Source: Roseovarius bejariae | GTDB taxonomy: Bacteria > Pseudomonadota > Alphaproteobacteria > Rhodobacterales > Rhodobacteraceae | Assembly: GCF_009669325.1 (NCBI RefSeq) | Contig: NZ_SZWE01000001.1 | Coordinates: 1,679,501-1,743,500 of the forward strand | Reading direction: 5' to 3' | DNA length: 64,000 nt | Shown: positions 1 to 9,783 of the stretch, in pieces | Layout: every line of letters starts with the position of its first letter | Position numbering within the stretch: the stretch's first letter is position 1 | Made by a program: the position numbers and the translations under genes | The notes under the pieces: model-generated | Seen by the model: the letters and a program-made list of their open reading frames with translations, nothing else | Database searches by the model: none | What the model was told of the DNA's origin: nothing

Positions 1-2
1 CC

Positions 3-1139
3 ATCGGCACCTTTGGCGGAAGCCTCGCCAACACCCCGCCCAGCCAGTTGGGCGCCCATGTCACCAAGGCCGCAATGGAACGCTCGGGGATTGCGCCGGA
101 CCAAGTCGGGACCGTGGTTTTCGGCCATGTCATCAATACCGAACCGCGAGATATGTATCTCTCGCGGATTTCCGCCATGGATGCCGGCATCCCGGATGTG
201 GTGCCCGCGATGAACGTCAATCGTCTTTGCGGGTCTGGTGCGCAAGCCATTGTTTCCGCGACACAATCCCTGATGCTGGGGGATGCGGACTTCGCCGTTG
301 CCGGCGGCGCCGAGTCGATGAGCCGCGCGCCCTTCATCATCCCCGATCAACGCTGGGGCGCGAAGATGGGCGATGTGAAAACCCTCGATATGATGCTCGG
401 CGCCCTGAACTGCCCCTTTGGCACCGGCCATATGGGGGTCACTGCCGAGAACGTGGCAGGCGAACATGAGATCACCCGCGAAGACCAAGACGCCTTTGCC
501 GCCGAAAGCCAGGCCCGCGCGGCCAAGGCCATAGAGGCGGGGTATTTCAAGGATCAGATCGCGCCCATCGACGTCCGCGTCAAACGCGACATGGTGCCCT
601 TCGACACCGATGAACACCCCAAGCCGACAACCGTCGAAACCCTTGCCGGGTTGCGCCCCGCCTTCCAGAAGGACGGCAGCGTAACCGCCGGAAATGCAAG
701 CGGAATCAACGATGGCGCGGCGGCCATGGTGCTGGCGCGGGCCGAGGCGGCCGAGGCGGCGGGCCTCAAACCCAAGGCGCGGATTCTGGGCTATGCCCAT
801 GCCGGGGTTCGCCCCGAGGTCATGGGGATCGGCCCCATCCCCGCCGTGCGAAACCTACTTTCCAAAACCGGGCTTTCGGCAAGCGATTTCGACGTGATCG
901 AATCCAACGAGGCCTTCGCCGCCCAAGCCCTCGCCGTAAACAAGGAGCTTGGCCTTGATCCCGCCCGGGTGAACCCCAACGGCGGCGCCATCGCCCTTGG
1001 TCATCCCGTGGGCGCCACGGGGGCGATCATCACACTCAAGGCACTCTATGAATTGGAACGCACGGGCGGCAAACGTGCCCTTGTGACCATGTGCATCGGC
1101 GGCGGTCAGGGCATCGCCCTTGCGATTGAGCGCATCTAA
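3..1139 (+). CDS. Acetyl-CoA C-acyltransferase (thiolase), 5' end outside window
   Basis: Thiolase that condenses or cleaves acyl-CoA in beta-oxidation or ketone/PHB metabolism. The reading frame is already open at base 3, so only the first 15 or so residues are missing. The nucleophilic cysteine lies in NRLCGSGAQ (Cys codon near 228). The other active-site blocks are complete: NEAFAAQA, GGAIALGHPVGATGA and the C-terminal CIGGGQG. Length and blocks fit a biosynthetic or BktB-like thiolase of about 390 residues. The exact substrate chain length cannot be read from sequence. A GC-rich hairpin follows the stop. Confidence 0.93.
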   Translation: MGTFGGSLANTPPSQLGAHVTKAAMERSGIAPDQVGTVVFGHVINTEPRDMYLSRISAMDAGIPDVVPAMNVNRLCGSGAQAIVSATQSLMLGDADFAVAGGAESMSRAPFIIPDQRWGAKMGDVKTLDMMLGALNCPFGTGHMGVTAENVAGEHEITREDQDAFAAESQARAAKAIEAGYFKDQIAPIDVRVKRDMVPFDTDEHPKPTTVETLAGLRPAFQKDGSVTAGNASGINDGAAAMVLARAEAAEAAGLKPKARILGYAHAGVRPEVMGIGPIPAVRNLLSKTGLSASDFDVIESNEAFAAQALAVNKELGLDPARVNPNGGAIALGHPVGATGAIITLKALYELERTGGKRALVTMCIGGGQGIALAIERI

Positions 1140-1164
1140 ATACTGAAAAAATTGAAAAGATGAG

Positions 1165-1190
1165 GCGGCCCCGGTGAATTCCGGGGCCGC
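1165..1190 (+). terminator. Hairpin after thiolase gene
   Basis: A perfect 10-bp stem (GCGGCCCCGG / CCGGGGCCGC) with a 6-nt loop starts 26 bases after the thiolase stop. It is followed only by GTTATGT, so the T-run is weak. Position argues for an intrinsic or Rho-assisted terminator. Confidence 0.55.
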
Positions 1191-1293
1191 GTTATGTCTG
1201 GGCCGCAAACATGCATCGGATTTAAGCGGTTCTTCACCATAATGGCGGAAAGTCCATCCCGACGACCCAAGGCGGCACGGCGGAGGACAGGGC

Positions 1294-3459
1294 ATGAGCC
1301 TTGCCAACAAGTTATCCCAGGAACGGCGCGCACGCCTTGCCGCCGAACGCCTGCTGGAACAAAAACAGGCGGAATTGCAGGCCGCCAACCGAAAGCTGGG
1401 CCACCATGCCCGCAAGCTTTCGGACGAGATCGTCGAAACCCGTGCCGAAGTGGAAACCGTCCGCGATGAAAACCGCCGGGTGAAATCCGATCTGACGGCG
1501 GCCAATCAAAAGATCGAAGTGGCAGAACGCCGGTTGTGGCATTCGATCGAGGCGATTCACGACGGGTTCGCCTTTTTCGATGCCGACAGCCGGATGATCG
1601 CCGCCAACCATGCGTGGCTCTCGGTTTTCGATGGGTTGGAGGCGATTCAACCGGGCATTTCCTATGTCGAAATCCTTCAATTCGCCACCGAGGAAGGGAT
1701 CATCGACATCGGAGACATGACACCGGCGGCTTGGCGTGAGGACATGCTGGATCGCTGGCAAAGCCCCACCCCGGACCCCCGCGTGATCCGCCTGTGGAAC
1801 GGCGAGTACATCAAGCTGATAGATCAGCGCGGCCATGGAGGCGATGTTGTCAACCTTGCGCTCAATATCACCGATACCATCCGCTATGAAAAACGACTGA
1901 AAGAGGCGCGCCGCACCGCCGAGGCGGCAAGCCGTGCCAAATCCACCTTCCTTGCCAACATGAGCCATGAAATCCGCACACCAATGAACGGCGTTGTCGG
2001 CATGGCCGACCTGCTAAAAGAAACCGATCTGGACGAGGAACAACTGCTCTACGCCAACACGATCCGCAATTCCGGCGAGGCACTTCTGGTCATCATCAAC
2101 GACGTGCTGGATTACTCCAAGATCGAGGCCGACAAGCTGACCTTGCACAACACTCCCTTCGATCTTGAGCGGTCGATCCATGAGCTTGTCTTGCTCTTGC
2201 AGGCCAACGCACGGGACAAGGGCCTTGATCTGATGGTGGATTACGACATGTTCCTGCCCACGCAGTTCATCGGTGATCCCGGGCGATTGCGGCAGGTCCT
2301 GACCAACCTTGTCGGCAATGCCGTGAAATTCACCGAGACCGGCCATGTGATCGTGCGGGTCACCGGGGTTGCAGAAGACGGCGCCTGCGGCCTGCATGTC
2401 GCCGTCGAGGATACCGGGATCGGCATTCCCGCTGACAAGATCGATCATGTGTTCGGAGAGTTCAATCAGGTCGATGATGAACGCAATCGCAAGTTCGAAG
2501 GCACCGGGCTTGGCCTTGCCATTTCCCAGAAGTTGATCCGCCTGATGGGCGGCGATATCTGGGTGGAGTCGCAGCAAGGCAAAGGCAGTTGCTTTGGCTT
2601 CTCGGTCAGCCTGCCGATGGCCGAAGGACCCGGGCCAATCGACCCCTCGCCACCGGACGGCCTGAAACGTGTGCTGATCGTGGAGCCACATGACCTCAAC
2701 CGTGCCATTCTGGAAAAACAGCTGTCGGCCCTTGGGCTATCGGTCACGCGCTGCAAAACTTCGGCGGAGGCGCTAGAGGCAATTGATGAGGGTGTCGACC
2801 TTGTCATGACCGATCATCATATGGCCGAGATGGACGGTATGGAATTGGCCGAGGCCCTGCGAGGTCGTGGGAACGAGACACCTGTCATTGTCTTGACCCC
2901 GAACACCGGCACGGCGCTTCAGGATCCGGCACGGCGACACGTGGCCGCCATCCTTCAAAAGCCCGTTGCGCGGCACGAGCTTCTGGATGCGCTGCATGGA
3001 ATCGATGTGTCTGCTTCCGATCAGGATGGCTCCAGCGACGAGGCGCCGACACCACAGATAGAGCGCGCCGTGAGGGTGCTGGCCGCCGAGGACAACAAGA
3101 CCAACCGTCTGGTCTTTTCCAAAATGGTGCAAAAGCTCGATATTGAGCTGCAATTCGCGGAAAATGGGCAAGAGGCCGTGGAGTTGTTCCAAAGCTTCGC
3201 GCCCGATGTGATATTCATGGATATTTCCATGCCCGGGATGGATGGCAAGGACGCGACGCAGGCGATCCGCGCGCTTGAATCCGGGGGGAACAGTCATGTG
3301 CCCATCGTCGCCATGACGGCCCATGCCATGGATGGCGACGACGCTGATATTCTGGCGGCGGGGTTGGACCACTACCTGACAAAACCCCTCCGCAAGGAGG
3401 ACTTGATTGATCAAATTTCCGGCGCAGGCCCCGCGGGCACTCGCGCCCCGATACCGTGA
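1294..3459 (+). CDS. Hybrid sensor histidine kinase with two receiver domains
   Basis: Cytoplasmic-looking hybrid kinase of 721 residues with no obvious membrane segment. Order: an N-terminal coiled coil (about 1-80), a PAS-like sensor region (about 80-195), HisKA with phospho-acceptor His225 in [11 protein letters not shown], and HATPase_c with N-box [16 protein letters not shown] and GTGLGLAIS. Two receivers follow. The first (about 462-570) keeps Asp507 but has Glu-Pro where the acidic pair should be. The second (about 600-710) looks complete, with Glu-Asp and Asp643 in [11 protein letters not shown]. No Hpt domain is present. The start is set by GGAGG eight bases upstream. Its stop abuts the yaaA stop. 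The signal sensed and the partner regulator are unknown. Confidence 0.9.
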   Translation: MSLANKLSQERRARLAAERLLEQKQAELQAANRKLGHHARKLSDEIVETRAEVETVRDENRRVKSDLTAANQKIEVAERRLWHSIEAIHDGFAFFDADSRMIAANHAWLSVFDGLEAIQPGISYVEILQFATEEGIIDIGDMTPAAWREDMLDRWQSPTPDPRVIRLWNGEYIKLIDQRGHGGDVVNLALNITDTIRYEKRLKEARRTAEAASRAKSTFLANMSHEIRTPMNGVVGMADLLKETDLDEEQLLYANTIRNSGEALLVIINDVLDYSKIEADKLTLHNTPFDLERSIHELVLLLQANARDKGLDLMVDYDMFLPTQFIGDPGRLRQVLTNLVGNAVKFTETGHVIVRVTGVAEDGACGLHVAVEDTGIGIPADKIDHVFGEFNQVDDERNRKFEGTGLGLAISQKLIRLMGGDIWVESQQGKGSCFGFSVSLPMAEGPGPIDPSPPDGLKRVLIVEPHDLNRAILEKQLSALGLSVTRCKTSAEALEAIDEGVDLVMTDHHMAEMDGMELAEALRGRGNETPVIVLTPNTGTALQDPARRHVAAILQKPVARHELLDALHGIDVSASDQDGSSDEAPTPQIERAVRVLAAEDNKTNRLVFSKMVQKLDIELQFAENGQEAVELFQSFAPDVIFMDISMPGMDGKDATQAIRALESGGNSHVPIVAMTAHAMDGDDADILAAGLDHYLTKPLRKEDLIDQISGAGPAGTRAPIP

Positions 3460-4221
3460 TCAGGCTTCGGCGCTGCGCACGAAAACGGGTTTGTTCTTCT
3501 CGGACATATCCGAGCGGTAACGGTAGCCGCCCGTGTCGAACTCGGTCAGGGCCTGCGCATCGGTCAGGCGGCGTTGAATGATATACCGCGCCATGGCCCC
3601 GCGTGCCTTCTTGGCGTAAAAACTCACGATCTTGGGGCCGCCGGGTTTGTCTTCCATGAACACCGGGGTGATCACCCGCAGGCCAAGCGCCTCAAGGTCC
3701 ACGGCCCCGAAATATTCCTGGCTGGCGCAATTGACGAGGGTGTCGGTCTTGATCTCTTCGGCCTGTGCCCTGAGCGCCTTGGCGATCTTGTCACCCCAGT
3801 AGTCATAAAGCGTCTTACCCTTTTCGGTTTTCAGGCGGCTCCCCATCTCAAGGCGATAGGGTTGAATCGCGTCCAGCGGGCGCAACACCCCGTAGAGCCC
3901 TGACAGAATGCGGAAATGCTCCTGCGCCCATGCCATTTCATCGGCGTCGAGCGAAGCGGCCTCAAGACCCTGATAGGTGTCTCCGGCAAAGGCGAGCGCG
4001 GCGGGCTTTTCCTCCATCTCGCCAAAATCGCTGAATCGGTCGCGGTTCAGCTTGGCAAGGTTTTCGCTGATCTTCATCAGCTTTTGCAGGTCATCCACCG
4101 ACAGGCCGCGTGCAACCCCGGCCAGATCATTGGCCTCAGCCTGAAAGGCGGGGCGCGTGGCCTCGATACCTTCCACCGGGTCCATGTTCATTTTCTTTGC
4201 GGGCGAGACAACAACAAGCAT
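3460..4221 (-). CDS. yaaA: Peroxide stress protein YaaA (DUF328/UPF0246)
   Basis: A 253-residue protein opening with MLVVVSPAKKMN, the family signature; it also carries the conserved YDYWGDKIA and NCASQEYF blocks. In E. coli YaaA is induced by OxyR, lowers free intracellular iron during H2O2 stress and binds DNA. The gene lies 33 bases downstream of recQ on the same strand and is probably co-transcribed with it, pairing two damage-related functions. Its stop codon directly abuts that of the convergent kinase gene. Confidence 0.95.
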   Translation of the reverse strand: MLVVVSPAKKMNMDPVEGIEATRPAFQAEANDLAGVARGLSVDDLQKLMKISENLAKLNRDRFSDFGEMEEKPAALAFAGDTYQGLEAASLDADEMAWAQEHFRILSGLYGVLRPLDAIQPYRLEMGSRLKTEKGKTLYDYWGDKIAKALRAQAEEIKTDTLVNCASQEYFGAVDLEALGLRVITPVFMEDKPGGPKIVSFYAKKARGAMARYIIQRRLTDAQALTEFDTGGYRYRSDMSEKNKPVFVRSAEA

Positions 4222-4254
4222 TCCGAGATCCCCAAATTCACTGTTCCGACTGAT

Positions 4255-6294
4255 TTAGTCCGCCGCTTGCAAAACGTCCAGAAAGGCCGGGCCAAAGCGT
4301 TCCGCGCGGCGTTCGCCAAGGATGCGCGCCAGGCTATCGAGGTCGCCAGGGCGGCTACTGGCCACCTTCGCCAAAAGCGAGGCGGAACAACTTAGCGGTT
4401 TGTCGATTCCACCTTCGCCACGCGCCAGATCGGCCTGCACTTCGAGCAACTGATCATAGAGCGACCCGGCGGCCCGACCGGCCAGCTTGCGGCGGGTGGG
4501 GTGCATGGCCTCGGCTTCCCCATTGATGACAGACAGGAAATCATCGCCGTATTTTTCAAGCTTCTTGGCACCTACGCCACCAATGCGGGCCATGTCATCA
4601 AGGCTGTTGGGGCGCTTCTCGGCCATCTCGATAAGCGTACGATCGTTGAAGACCACATAAGCGGGGACCTTGGCAGCCTCGGCCAAGGCGCGGCGCTTGG
4701 CCTTTAGGGCCGAAAGCAGGGGCGCGTCTTCATCCGAGACAAGCGCCTTGGCCGCGGGGCGGCGGGTTTTAGGCACAAGCGTATCACGGCGCAGGGTGAT
4801 GCTTTCTAGATCGCGCAGGATCGGCAGGGCCTTGTCGGTCATCCGCAGGGCGCCGTGGCGTTCGGGGTCAGGCCTGACAAGGTCATGCCCCATCATCTGC
4901 CGAAACACACCTTGCCAGTTGCGCCGCTCCAGATCACGGCCCACGCCGAACGTGGGCAATTGATCGTGCCCGCGCGCCTGCACCTTTTCGGTGGCATTGC
5001 CAATGAGAATGTCGATCAGATGCCCCGCGCCGAACCGTTCCTCGGTGCGAAGGATCGCAGACAGCGCCTTGCGCACCGCTTGGGTGCCGTCGAAGGTTTC
5101 CGGCGGGGTATCGCAAAGGTCGCAATTACCACAGGGTGCGGGGTTTTCCCCGAAATAGCGCAGCAAGCTGGCGCGGCGGCATTCAAGCGCCTCGGCCAGC
5201 CCCAGCAGGGCATTGAGCCGCCCGTGGTCGGCCATGCGGCGTTCCGGCGGGGCCAGTCCCTCGTCAATCTGGCTGCGGCGCAGACGGATGTCATCGGGGC
5301 CGAAAAGGGTCAGGGTTTCGGCGGGCGCGCCATCGCGCCCCGCGCGGCCGATTTCCTGATAATAGGCCTCGATCGACTTGGGCAGGTCGGCATGGGCGAC
5401 CCAGCGAATATCGGGCTTGTCCACCCCCATACCGAAGGCCACGGTCGCCACCACGATCAAGCCATCCTCGGTGCTGAAGCGGGTTTCGACATGGCGGCGC
5501 TCATCGGCCTCCATGCCGCCGTGGTAATGGCAGGCGTTGTGCCCCGCCTCGCGCAGGGCCGCGGCCAGACTTTCGGTCTTGGCCCGCGTGCCGCAATAGA
5601 CGATCCCCGACTGCCCCTTGCGTGCCGCCGAAAATTCGAGGATTTGCCGACGGGGGCTGTCCTTGGGGGCAAAGGCAAGGTGGATATTGGGCCGGTCGAA
5701 CCCTTCAAGGAAGGTCTGTGGTGCGATCCCGTCAAAGAGTTTCTCCACGATCTCGTCGCGGGTCTCGGCATCCGCCGTGGCGGTGAAGGCCGCAAGGGGC
5801 ACGTTCAGGGCGCGCCGCAACTCCCCGATACGCAGGTAATCAGGCCGGAAATCATGGCCCCATTGGCTGACGCAATGGGCCTCGTCCACGGCAATCAGGG
5901 ACACGCCAATGCGCCGCAGCATTCCCATGGCCGACCCAGCGGCCAAACGCTCAGGCGCGATGTAAAGAAGTTTCAACCGCCCCTGATCCAGCGCCTCCCA
6001 GACGGCGGCGGTTTCCTCGTCGGTATTGCCCGAGGTCAGCGCCCCCGCCTCGACCCCTGCCTCGCGCAGGGCACGCACCTGATCGCGCATCAGAGCAATC
6101 AGCGGCGAGATGACCACCGTCACCCCTTCGCGCATCAGGGCTGGAAGCTGAAAACACAGGGATTTGCCCCCGCCCGTCGGCATGATCGCCAGTGTGTTGC
6201 ACCCTTGATGGATGGTATGCACGATCTCTTCCTGCCCGGGGCGGAAGGATTCATAGCCGAAAACATCGCGCAATAGCGTGGCAGCGCCCTGCAT
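4255..6294 (-). CDS. recQ: ATP-dependent DNA helicase RecQ
   Basis: 3'-5' superfamily 2 helicase of 679 residues. Visible motifs: Walker A MPTGGGKSLCFQLPAL (about 37-52), DEAHC with the RecQ aromatic loop QWGHDFRPDY, helicase C-terminal QEIGRAGRDG, and the zinc-binding cysteines of the RQC region around CGNCDLC. A winged-helix RQC follows, then an HRDC domain (about 525-600). About 80 further residues continue past HRDC with a second HRDC-like helical stretch, so it is longer than E. coli RecQ (about 610). The only start candidate is preceded by an inverted repeat instead of a recognisable Shine-Dalgarno. Confidence 0.95.
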   Translation of the reverse strand: MQGAATLLRDVFGYESFRPGQEEIVHTIHQGCNTLAIMPTGGGKSLCFQLPALMREGVTVVISPLIALMRDQVRALREAGVEAGALTSGNTDEETAAVWEALDQGRLKLLYIAPERLAAGSAMGMLRRIGVSLIAVDEAHCVSQWGHDFRPDYLRIGELRRALNVPLAAFTATADAETRDEIVEKLFDGIAPQTFLEGFDRPNIHLAFAPKDSPRRQILEFSAARKGQSGIVYCGTRAKTESLAAALREAGHNACHYHGGMEADERRHVETRFSTEDGLIVVATVAFGMGVDKPDIRWVAHADLPKSIEAYYQEIGRAGRDGAPAETLTLFGPDDIRLRRSQIDEGLAPPERRMADHGRLNALLGLAEALECRRASLLRYFGENPAPCGNCDLCDTPPETFDGTQAVRKALSAILRTEERFGAGHLIDILIGNATEKVQARGHDQLPTFGVGRDLERRNWQGVFRQMMGHDLVRPDPERHGALRMTDKALPILRDLESITLRRDTLVPKTRRPAAKALVSDEDAPLLSALKAKRRALAEAAKVPAYVVFNDRTLIEMAEKRPNSLDDMARIGGVGAKKLEKYGDDFLSVINGEAEAMHPTRRKLAGRAAGSLYDQLLEVQADLARGEGGIDKPLSCSASLLAKVASSRPGDLDSLARILGERRAERFGPAFLDVLQAAD

Positions 6295-6301
6295 GAGAAA
6301 G

Positions 6302-6332
6302 CCCGTAAGATTTTATTGTCTGCTCTTACGGG
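6302..6332. repeat. Perfect inverted repeat just upstream of recQ
   Basis: CCCGTAAGA and TCTTACGGG form a 9-bp stem around a 13-nt AT-rich loop, ending 7 bases before the recQ ATG. It sits between yggT and recQ, both on the minus strand. It could be a read-through barrier, an operator, or a leader hairpin controlling recQ translation. Read on the plus strand it is followed by TGACTTTTT. Confidence 0.6.
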
Positions 6333-6371
6333 TGACTTTTTCACACTAAGATTCGGTAAACAAGAGCCCGG

Positions 6372-6659
6372 TCAGTAAAAGGCCATCATGTTGTTCACAA
6401 GGATGATACGTATGGCATAGACCCCGATCAGCGCGACAAGCGGCGCAAGGTCGATGCCGGCCATATCCGGCAGGATGCGCCGGATCGGGCGATAGATCGG
6501 TTCAAGAAGCCGGTTCAGCCCGTACCAGATTTGCGCAACGAGTTGCTGGTGGAGGTTGAGCACCTGGAAATTGATCAGCCAGCTCATGATCACATGCGCG
6601 ATGATGAAAAACCACAGCACATCAAGCAAGAGCATCAGGATCTGGAACAGCGACTGCAT
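6372..6659 (-). CDS. YggT family membrane protein
   Basis: Small inner-membrane protein of 95 residues with two hydrophobic segments (about 3-25 and 68-92) and the family core LNRLLEPIYRPIRRILP between them. YggT proteins are linked to osmotic tolerance and membrane organisation, without a defined activity. The ORF is open upstream, but an AAAGGA motif places the start at the second ATG of an ATG-CCC-ATG cluster; the alternative at 6665 is 2 codons longer. It lies just upstream of recQ. Confidence 0.85.
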   Translation of the reverse strand: MQSLFQILMLLLDVLWFFIIAHVIMSWLINFQVLNLHQQLVAQIWYGLNRLLEPIYRPIRRILPDMAGIDLAPLVALIGVYAIRIILVNNMMAFY

Positions 6660-6790
6660 GGGCATCGTCCTTTGGTATGCAAACAGCCCAAGACCTAAGC
6701 GCGCGTATCTGAAAGCGCAAGTCTGACGCGGGGTTGCGGTTGACCTCGCCGGTTCAGCCCATGACAAGACGACCCAAAGGAGACCCGCCC

Positions 6791-7327
6791 ATGTATCCCG
6801 TCGTTCGCCTGATGTGGCAGATGTTCAAACACCGCAAGGATGCCCCCCTTGGCATTACCGATACCCATGTTTCGCGGCATATGTGCCTGCCTTGGGACAT
6901 CGACCTTTGGATGGAGCTCAACAACGGGCGCACCCTGACCCTGTTTGATCTGGGGCGCATCCCGCTGGGGCAGCGGGTTGGCCTTCTGGATGTCCTTAAG
7001 CGGAACAAATGGGGCCTGACGGTGGCCGGGTCCAGCGTTCGCTATCGCCGCCGCATCCGCATGTTCGAAACCATCGAGATGCGCTCGCGCGCGGTGTGGT
7101 GGGATGACAAGTTCACCTACATTGAGCAATCCATGTGGAAGCGTTCGGGCGAATGCGCCAATCACATCCTGTTGCGGACCGCCGTCACCGGTGCCACGGG
7201 GATTGTCCCGCCCGCGCAGGTGATGGCCGAAATCGGCCCTCAGGTCAGCTGTCCGAAAGCCCCTGCCTGGGTTGCCGCATGGATTGCGGCAGACGCCCAA
7301 AGACCATGGCCTCCGATGCAGGAATGA
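6791..7327 (+). CDS. Thioesterase-like hotdog protein
   Basis: A 178-residue hotdog-fold protein resembling the acyl-CoA thioesterase/THEM6 group (4HBT-type). The block WDIDLWMELNNGRTLTLFDLGR matches the family's N-terminal region, where MNNG/LNNG marks the substrate pocket. The start is chosen because AAAGGAG sits 7 bases before the ATG; the open frame continues upstream without another good site. Substrate unknown. It is divergent from yggT and lies about 55 bases before the transporter gene. Confidence 0.75.
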   Translation: MYPVVRLMWQMFKHRKDAPLGITDTHVSRHMCLPWDIDLWMELNNGRTLTLFDLGRIPLGQRVGLLDVLKRNKWGLTVAGSSVRYRRRIRMFETIEMRSRAVWWDDKFTYIEQSMWKRSGECANHILLRTAVTGATGIVPPAQVMAEIGPQVSCPKAPAWVAAWIAADAQRPWPPMQE

Positions 7328-7384
7328 CTTGCCACTCTGGGCTATAGACTGTCTTATCGCCCCAAGAACAAGGGGCAGTTGTAC

Positions 7385-8770
7385 ATGGCCGAAATTTCGC
7401 CGAAAAAACGGATTTGGGGCTGGTACGCCTTTGATTGGGCAAGCCAACCCTATCACACCCTTCTGGTCACCTTCGTATTCGGACCGTTTTTCGCGCTTGT
7501 CGCGAAAGAGCACTACCTGTCGATTGGCCAAGACGCCGAGGCCGCAAAGGCCAGTGCCCAAAGCCTCTGGTCTCTAGGCTTGACGATCACCGGGTTGCTC
7601 ATCGGGCTGGGTGCGCCGTTTTTCGGCGCGCTTGCGGATACGGCAGGCAAACGCCTGCCCTGGATCGTCGGCTTCTCGGCGCTCTATGTGTTGGGCGCGA
7701 CAGGCATTTGGTTCATGTTGCCCGATGGCTCCAACCTGATGTTGGGGCTGGTCACTTTCGGCATTGGATTTATCGGCGCCGAATACGCCCTGATTTTCAT
7801 CAACTCACAGCTCCCCTCGCTTGGAAATAACGACGACGTTGGGCAGCTTTCGGGCTCGGGCTTTGCTATTGGCTATATCGGTGGGCTGATGGCCCTTGTC
7901 ATCATGCTGCTTTTGTTCACCGAACAGCCGAACGGCAAAACCCTGATCGGATTGGACCCCGCCTTTGGCCTCGATGCCGCGCAAAATGAAGGCACGCGAT
8001 TTGTCGGGCCATTCGTGGCGCTATGGTACGCGATTTTCATGGTGCCCTATTTCCTGTGGGTGCGCGACATTGGCCCGCCTGCCCAAGGGCGCGGTTTGGG
8101 CGATGCGCTGCGCCTTTTGGGGCGGTCTGTCAAAGGCCTGAAGCGGCGGGTCAGCCTGACTTCCTACCTCGTTTCGTCAATGTTCTATCGTGACGCGCTC
8201 AACGGGCTTTATACCTTCGGTGGATTCTACGCGAACCTCGTTCTTGGATGGAGCATCGTGTCGATTGGCATCTTCGGGATCATCGGTGGCATATCCGCCG
8301 CTCTCTTTAGCTGGTTAGGAGGCAAGGCCGACAAGCGCTTTGGACCAAAGCCCGTGATCCTTGTGGCGATCTGGGGTTTGATGCTGGTGTGTGTGACGGT
8401 CGTTGGCATGGACCGCGAGCAGCTTTGGGGTATTCCCTTGCCCACAGGCTCCAGCCTGCCGGACGCGATATTCTTCGGCTGTGGGGTGCTTATCGGCGGT
8501 TTCGGTGGCACGCTTCAGGCGGCCAGTCGTTCTTTGATGGTACGCCATACCGACCCGAAGGCCCCGACCGAAAGCTTTGGCCTCTATGGGCTGTCCGGGC
8601 GTGCCACAGCCTTTATCGCTCCGGCCCTGATCGGTGTAGCAACAACGATGAGCGGCAGCGCGCGGATTGGGGTGTCGCCCTTGATTATCCTTTTCCTGAT
8701 TGGCTTGCTGCTGCTACGCTGGGTCAAGGCGGAAGGAGACAGGGACACATGGGCCGCACCCTCACAGTAA
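7385..8770 (+). CDS. MFS transporter, UMF1/Atg22-like family
   Basis: Polytopic inner-membrane protein of 461 residues with about 12 hydrophobic segments. The N-terminus WGWYAFDWASQPYHT is the hallmark of the UMF1 (Atg22-like) branch of the major facilitator superfamily, whose bacterial substrates are mostly unknown. An AGGGGC motif favours the ATG at 7385; a TTG two codons upstream is possible. The 3' end overlaps the start of mepA by 22 bases in another frame, suggesting translational coupling. Confidence 0.87.
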   Translation: MAEISPKKRIWGWYAFDWASQPYHTLLVTFVFGPFFALVAKEHYLSIGQDAEAAKASAQSLWSLGLTITGLLIGLGAPFFGALADTAGKRLPWIVGFSALYVLGATGIWFMLPDGSNLMLGLVTFGIGFIGAEYALIFINSQLPSLGNNDDVGQLSGSGFAIGYIGGLMALVIMLLLFTEQPNGKTLIGLDPAFGLDAAQNEGTRFVGPFVALWYAIFMVPYFLWVRDIGPPAQGRGLGDALRLLGRSVKGLKRRVSLTSYLVSSMFYRDALNGLYTFGGFYANLVLGWSIVSIGIFGIIGGISAALFSWLGGKADKRFGPKPVILVAIWGLMLVCVTVVGMDREQLWGIPLPTGSSLPDAIFFGCGVLIGGFGGTLQAASRSLMVRHTDPKAPTESFGLYGLSGRATAFIAPALIGVATTMSGSARIGVSPLIILFLIGLLLLRWVKAEGDRDTWAAPSQ

Positions 8771-9675
8771 TCGCGTTAACCCTTGGATTGTCAGCCTGCG
8801 GCGGTTCGGCGCCAGAGGTTAACAGCCCCGCGAAAGAAGTCGTTTCAACGCAAAATATTCCGGCCTCGATGCGGGGCGTGCATGCCAAGAAATTGTTTGG
8901 AAAACACAAAAATTCCTCGCGGCAAGGGGCCGAGCCGTTCGGCGGATATGCCAAGGGATGCATGGCCGGCGGCGCGCAATTGCCCGAGACCGGCCCCACG
9001 TGGCAGGCCATGCGCCTGAGTCGGAACCGTAACTGGGGCCACCCTCATACGATTGACTTCATTAACAAACTTTCCCGTTTCGCCGCCACGCAGCCGGGTT
9101 GGAACGGCCTTTACATCGGCGATATCAGCCAGCCGCGCGGGGGGCCGATGCTGTCGGGGCATCGCAGCCACCAAATCGGGATGGATATCGACATCTGGAT
9201 GCGGCCCGCGGACCGCCTGAACCTGAGTCGGTCAGAGCGTGAGGCGATCTCCTCGATCTCCATGAGACGGGCTAAGGGTGCCTATACAAACGATAAATGG
9301 ACACGGGCGCATCACGAGATCATCAAGGCCGCGGCCAAGGATTCGCGGACGGCTCGGATTTTCGTGTTTCCGGGCGCCAAGGTGCAGATGTGCAATGACG
9401 AGAAGGGCGATCGCGCGTGGCTCAGGAAGATCAGACCATGGTGGGGACACCATTACCATTTCCATGTGCGCCTGAAATGTCCTGATAATGCAAGGGGTTG
9501 CGTGAACCAGAGCCCGCCGCCGCCCGGGGATGGCTGCGCCGATGCACGGCAATGGGTGATAAACATCCTCAACCCGCCGCCGCCCGACCCGAACGCGCCC
9601 AAGCCGAAGCCCCGTCGGGAGCTGACCATGGCCGACTTGCCGGGCCAGTGCGTGTCGGTCCTTCAATCAGAGTGA
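8749..9675 (+). CDS. mepA: Penicillin-insensitive murein endopeptidase
   Basis: Peptidase M74 enzyme that cleaves D-Ala-meso-DAP cross-links in the periplasm. The 308-residue product starts with a lipoprotein-type signal ending LSAC (lipobox Cys16), so it is probably membrane anchored. The zinc-binding motifs are present: HRSHQIGMDIDIW (HxxxxxxxD) and HYHFHVR near the C-terminus. Cysteines in KCPDN, GCVNQ, GCADA and QCVS match the family's disulfides. A GGAAGGAG site inside the transporter gene sets the start. The C-terminal region is proline-rich. Confidence 0.93.
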   Translation: MGRTLTVIALTLGLSACGGSAPEVNSPAKEVVSTQNIPASMRGVHAKKLFGKHKNSSRQGAEPFGGYAKGCMAGGAQLPETGPTWQAMRLSRNRNWGHPHTIDFINKLSRFAATQPGWNGLYIGDISQPRGGPMLSGHRSHQIGMDIDIWMRPADRLNLSRSEREAISSISMRRAKGAYTNDKWTRAHHEIIKAAAKDSRTARIFVFPGAKVQMCNDEKGDRAWLRKIRPWWGHHYHFHVRLKCPDNARGCVNQSPPPPGDGCADARQWVINILNPPPPDPNAPKPKPRRELTMADLPGQCVSVLQSE

Positions 9676-9783
9676 ACCCATATCTGGAGGAAAAAATCGC
9701 GCCTTCCACTGTATTTTGTTTTGACAACTAGAAAAACTGTGGCAAGCTGTGGATAAGTTCAACAACTGAAAGGAGGTGGTCCA

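Noticed and set aside
4855..6276. 473-codon plus-strand ORF opposite recQ
   Set aside because: Shadow of RecQ, which has all helicase motifs in the other frame.
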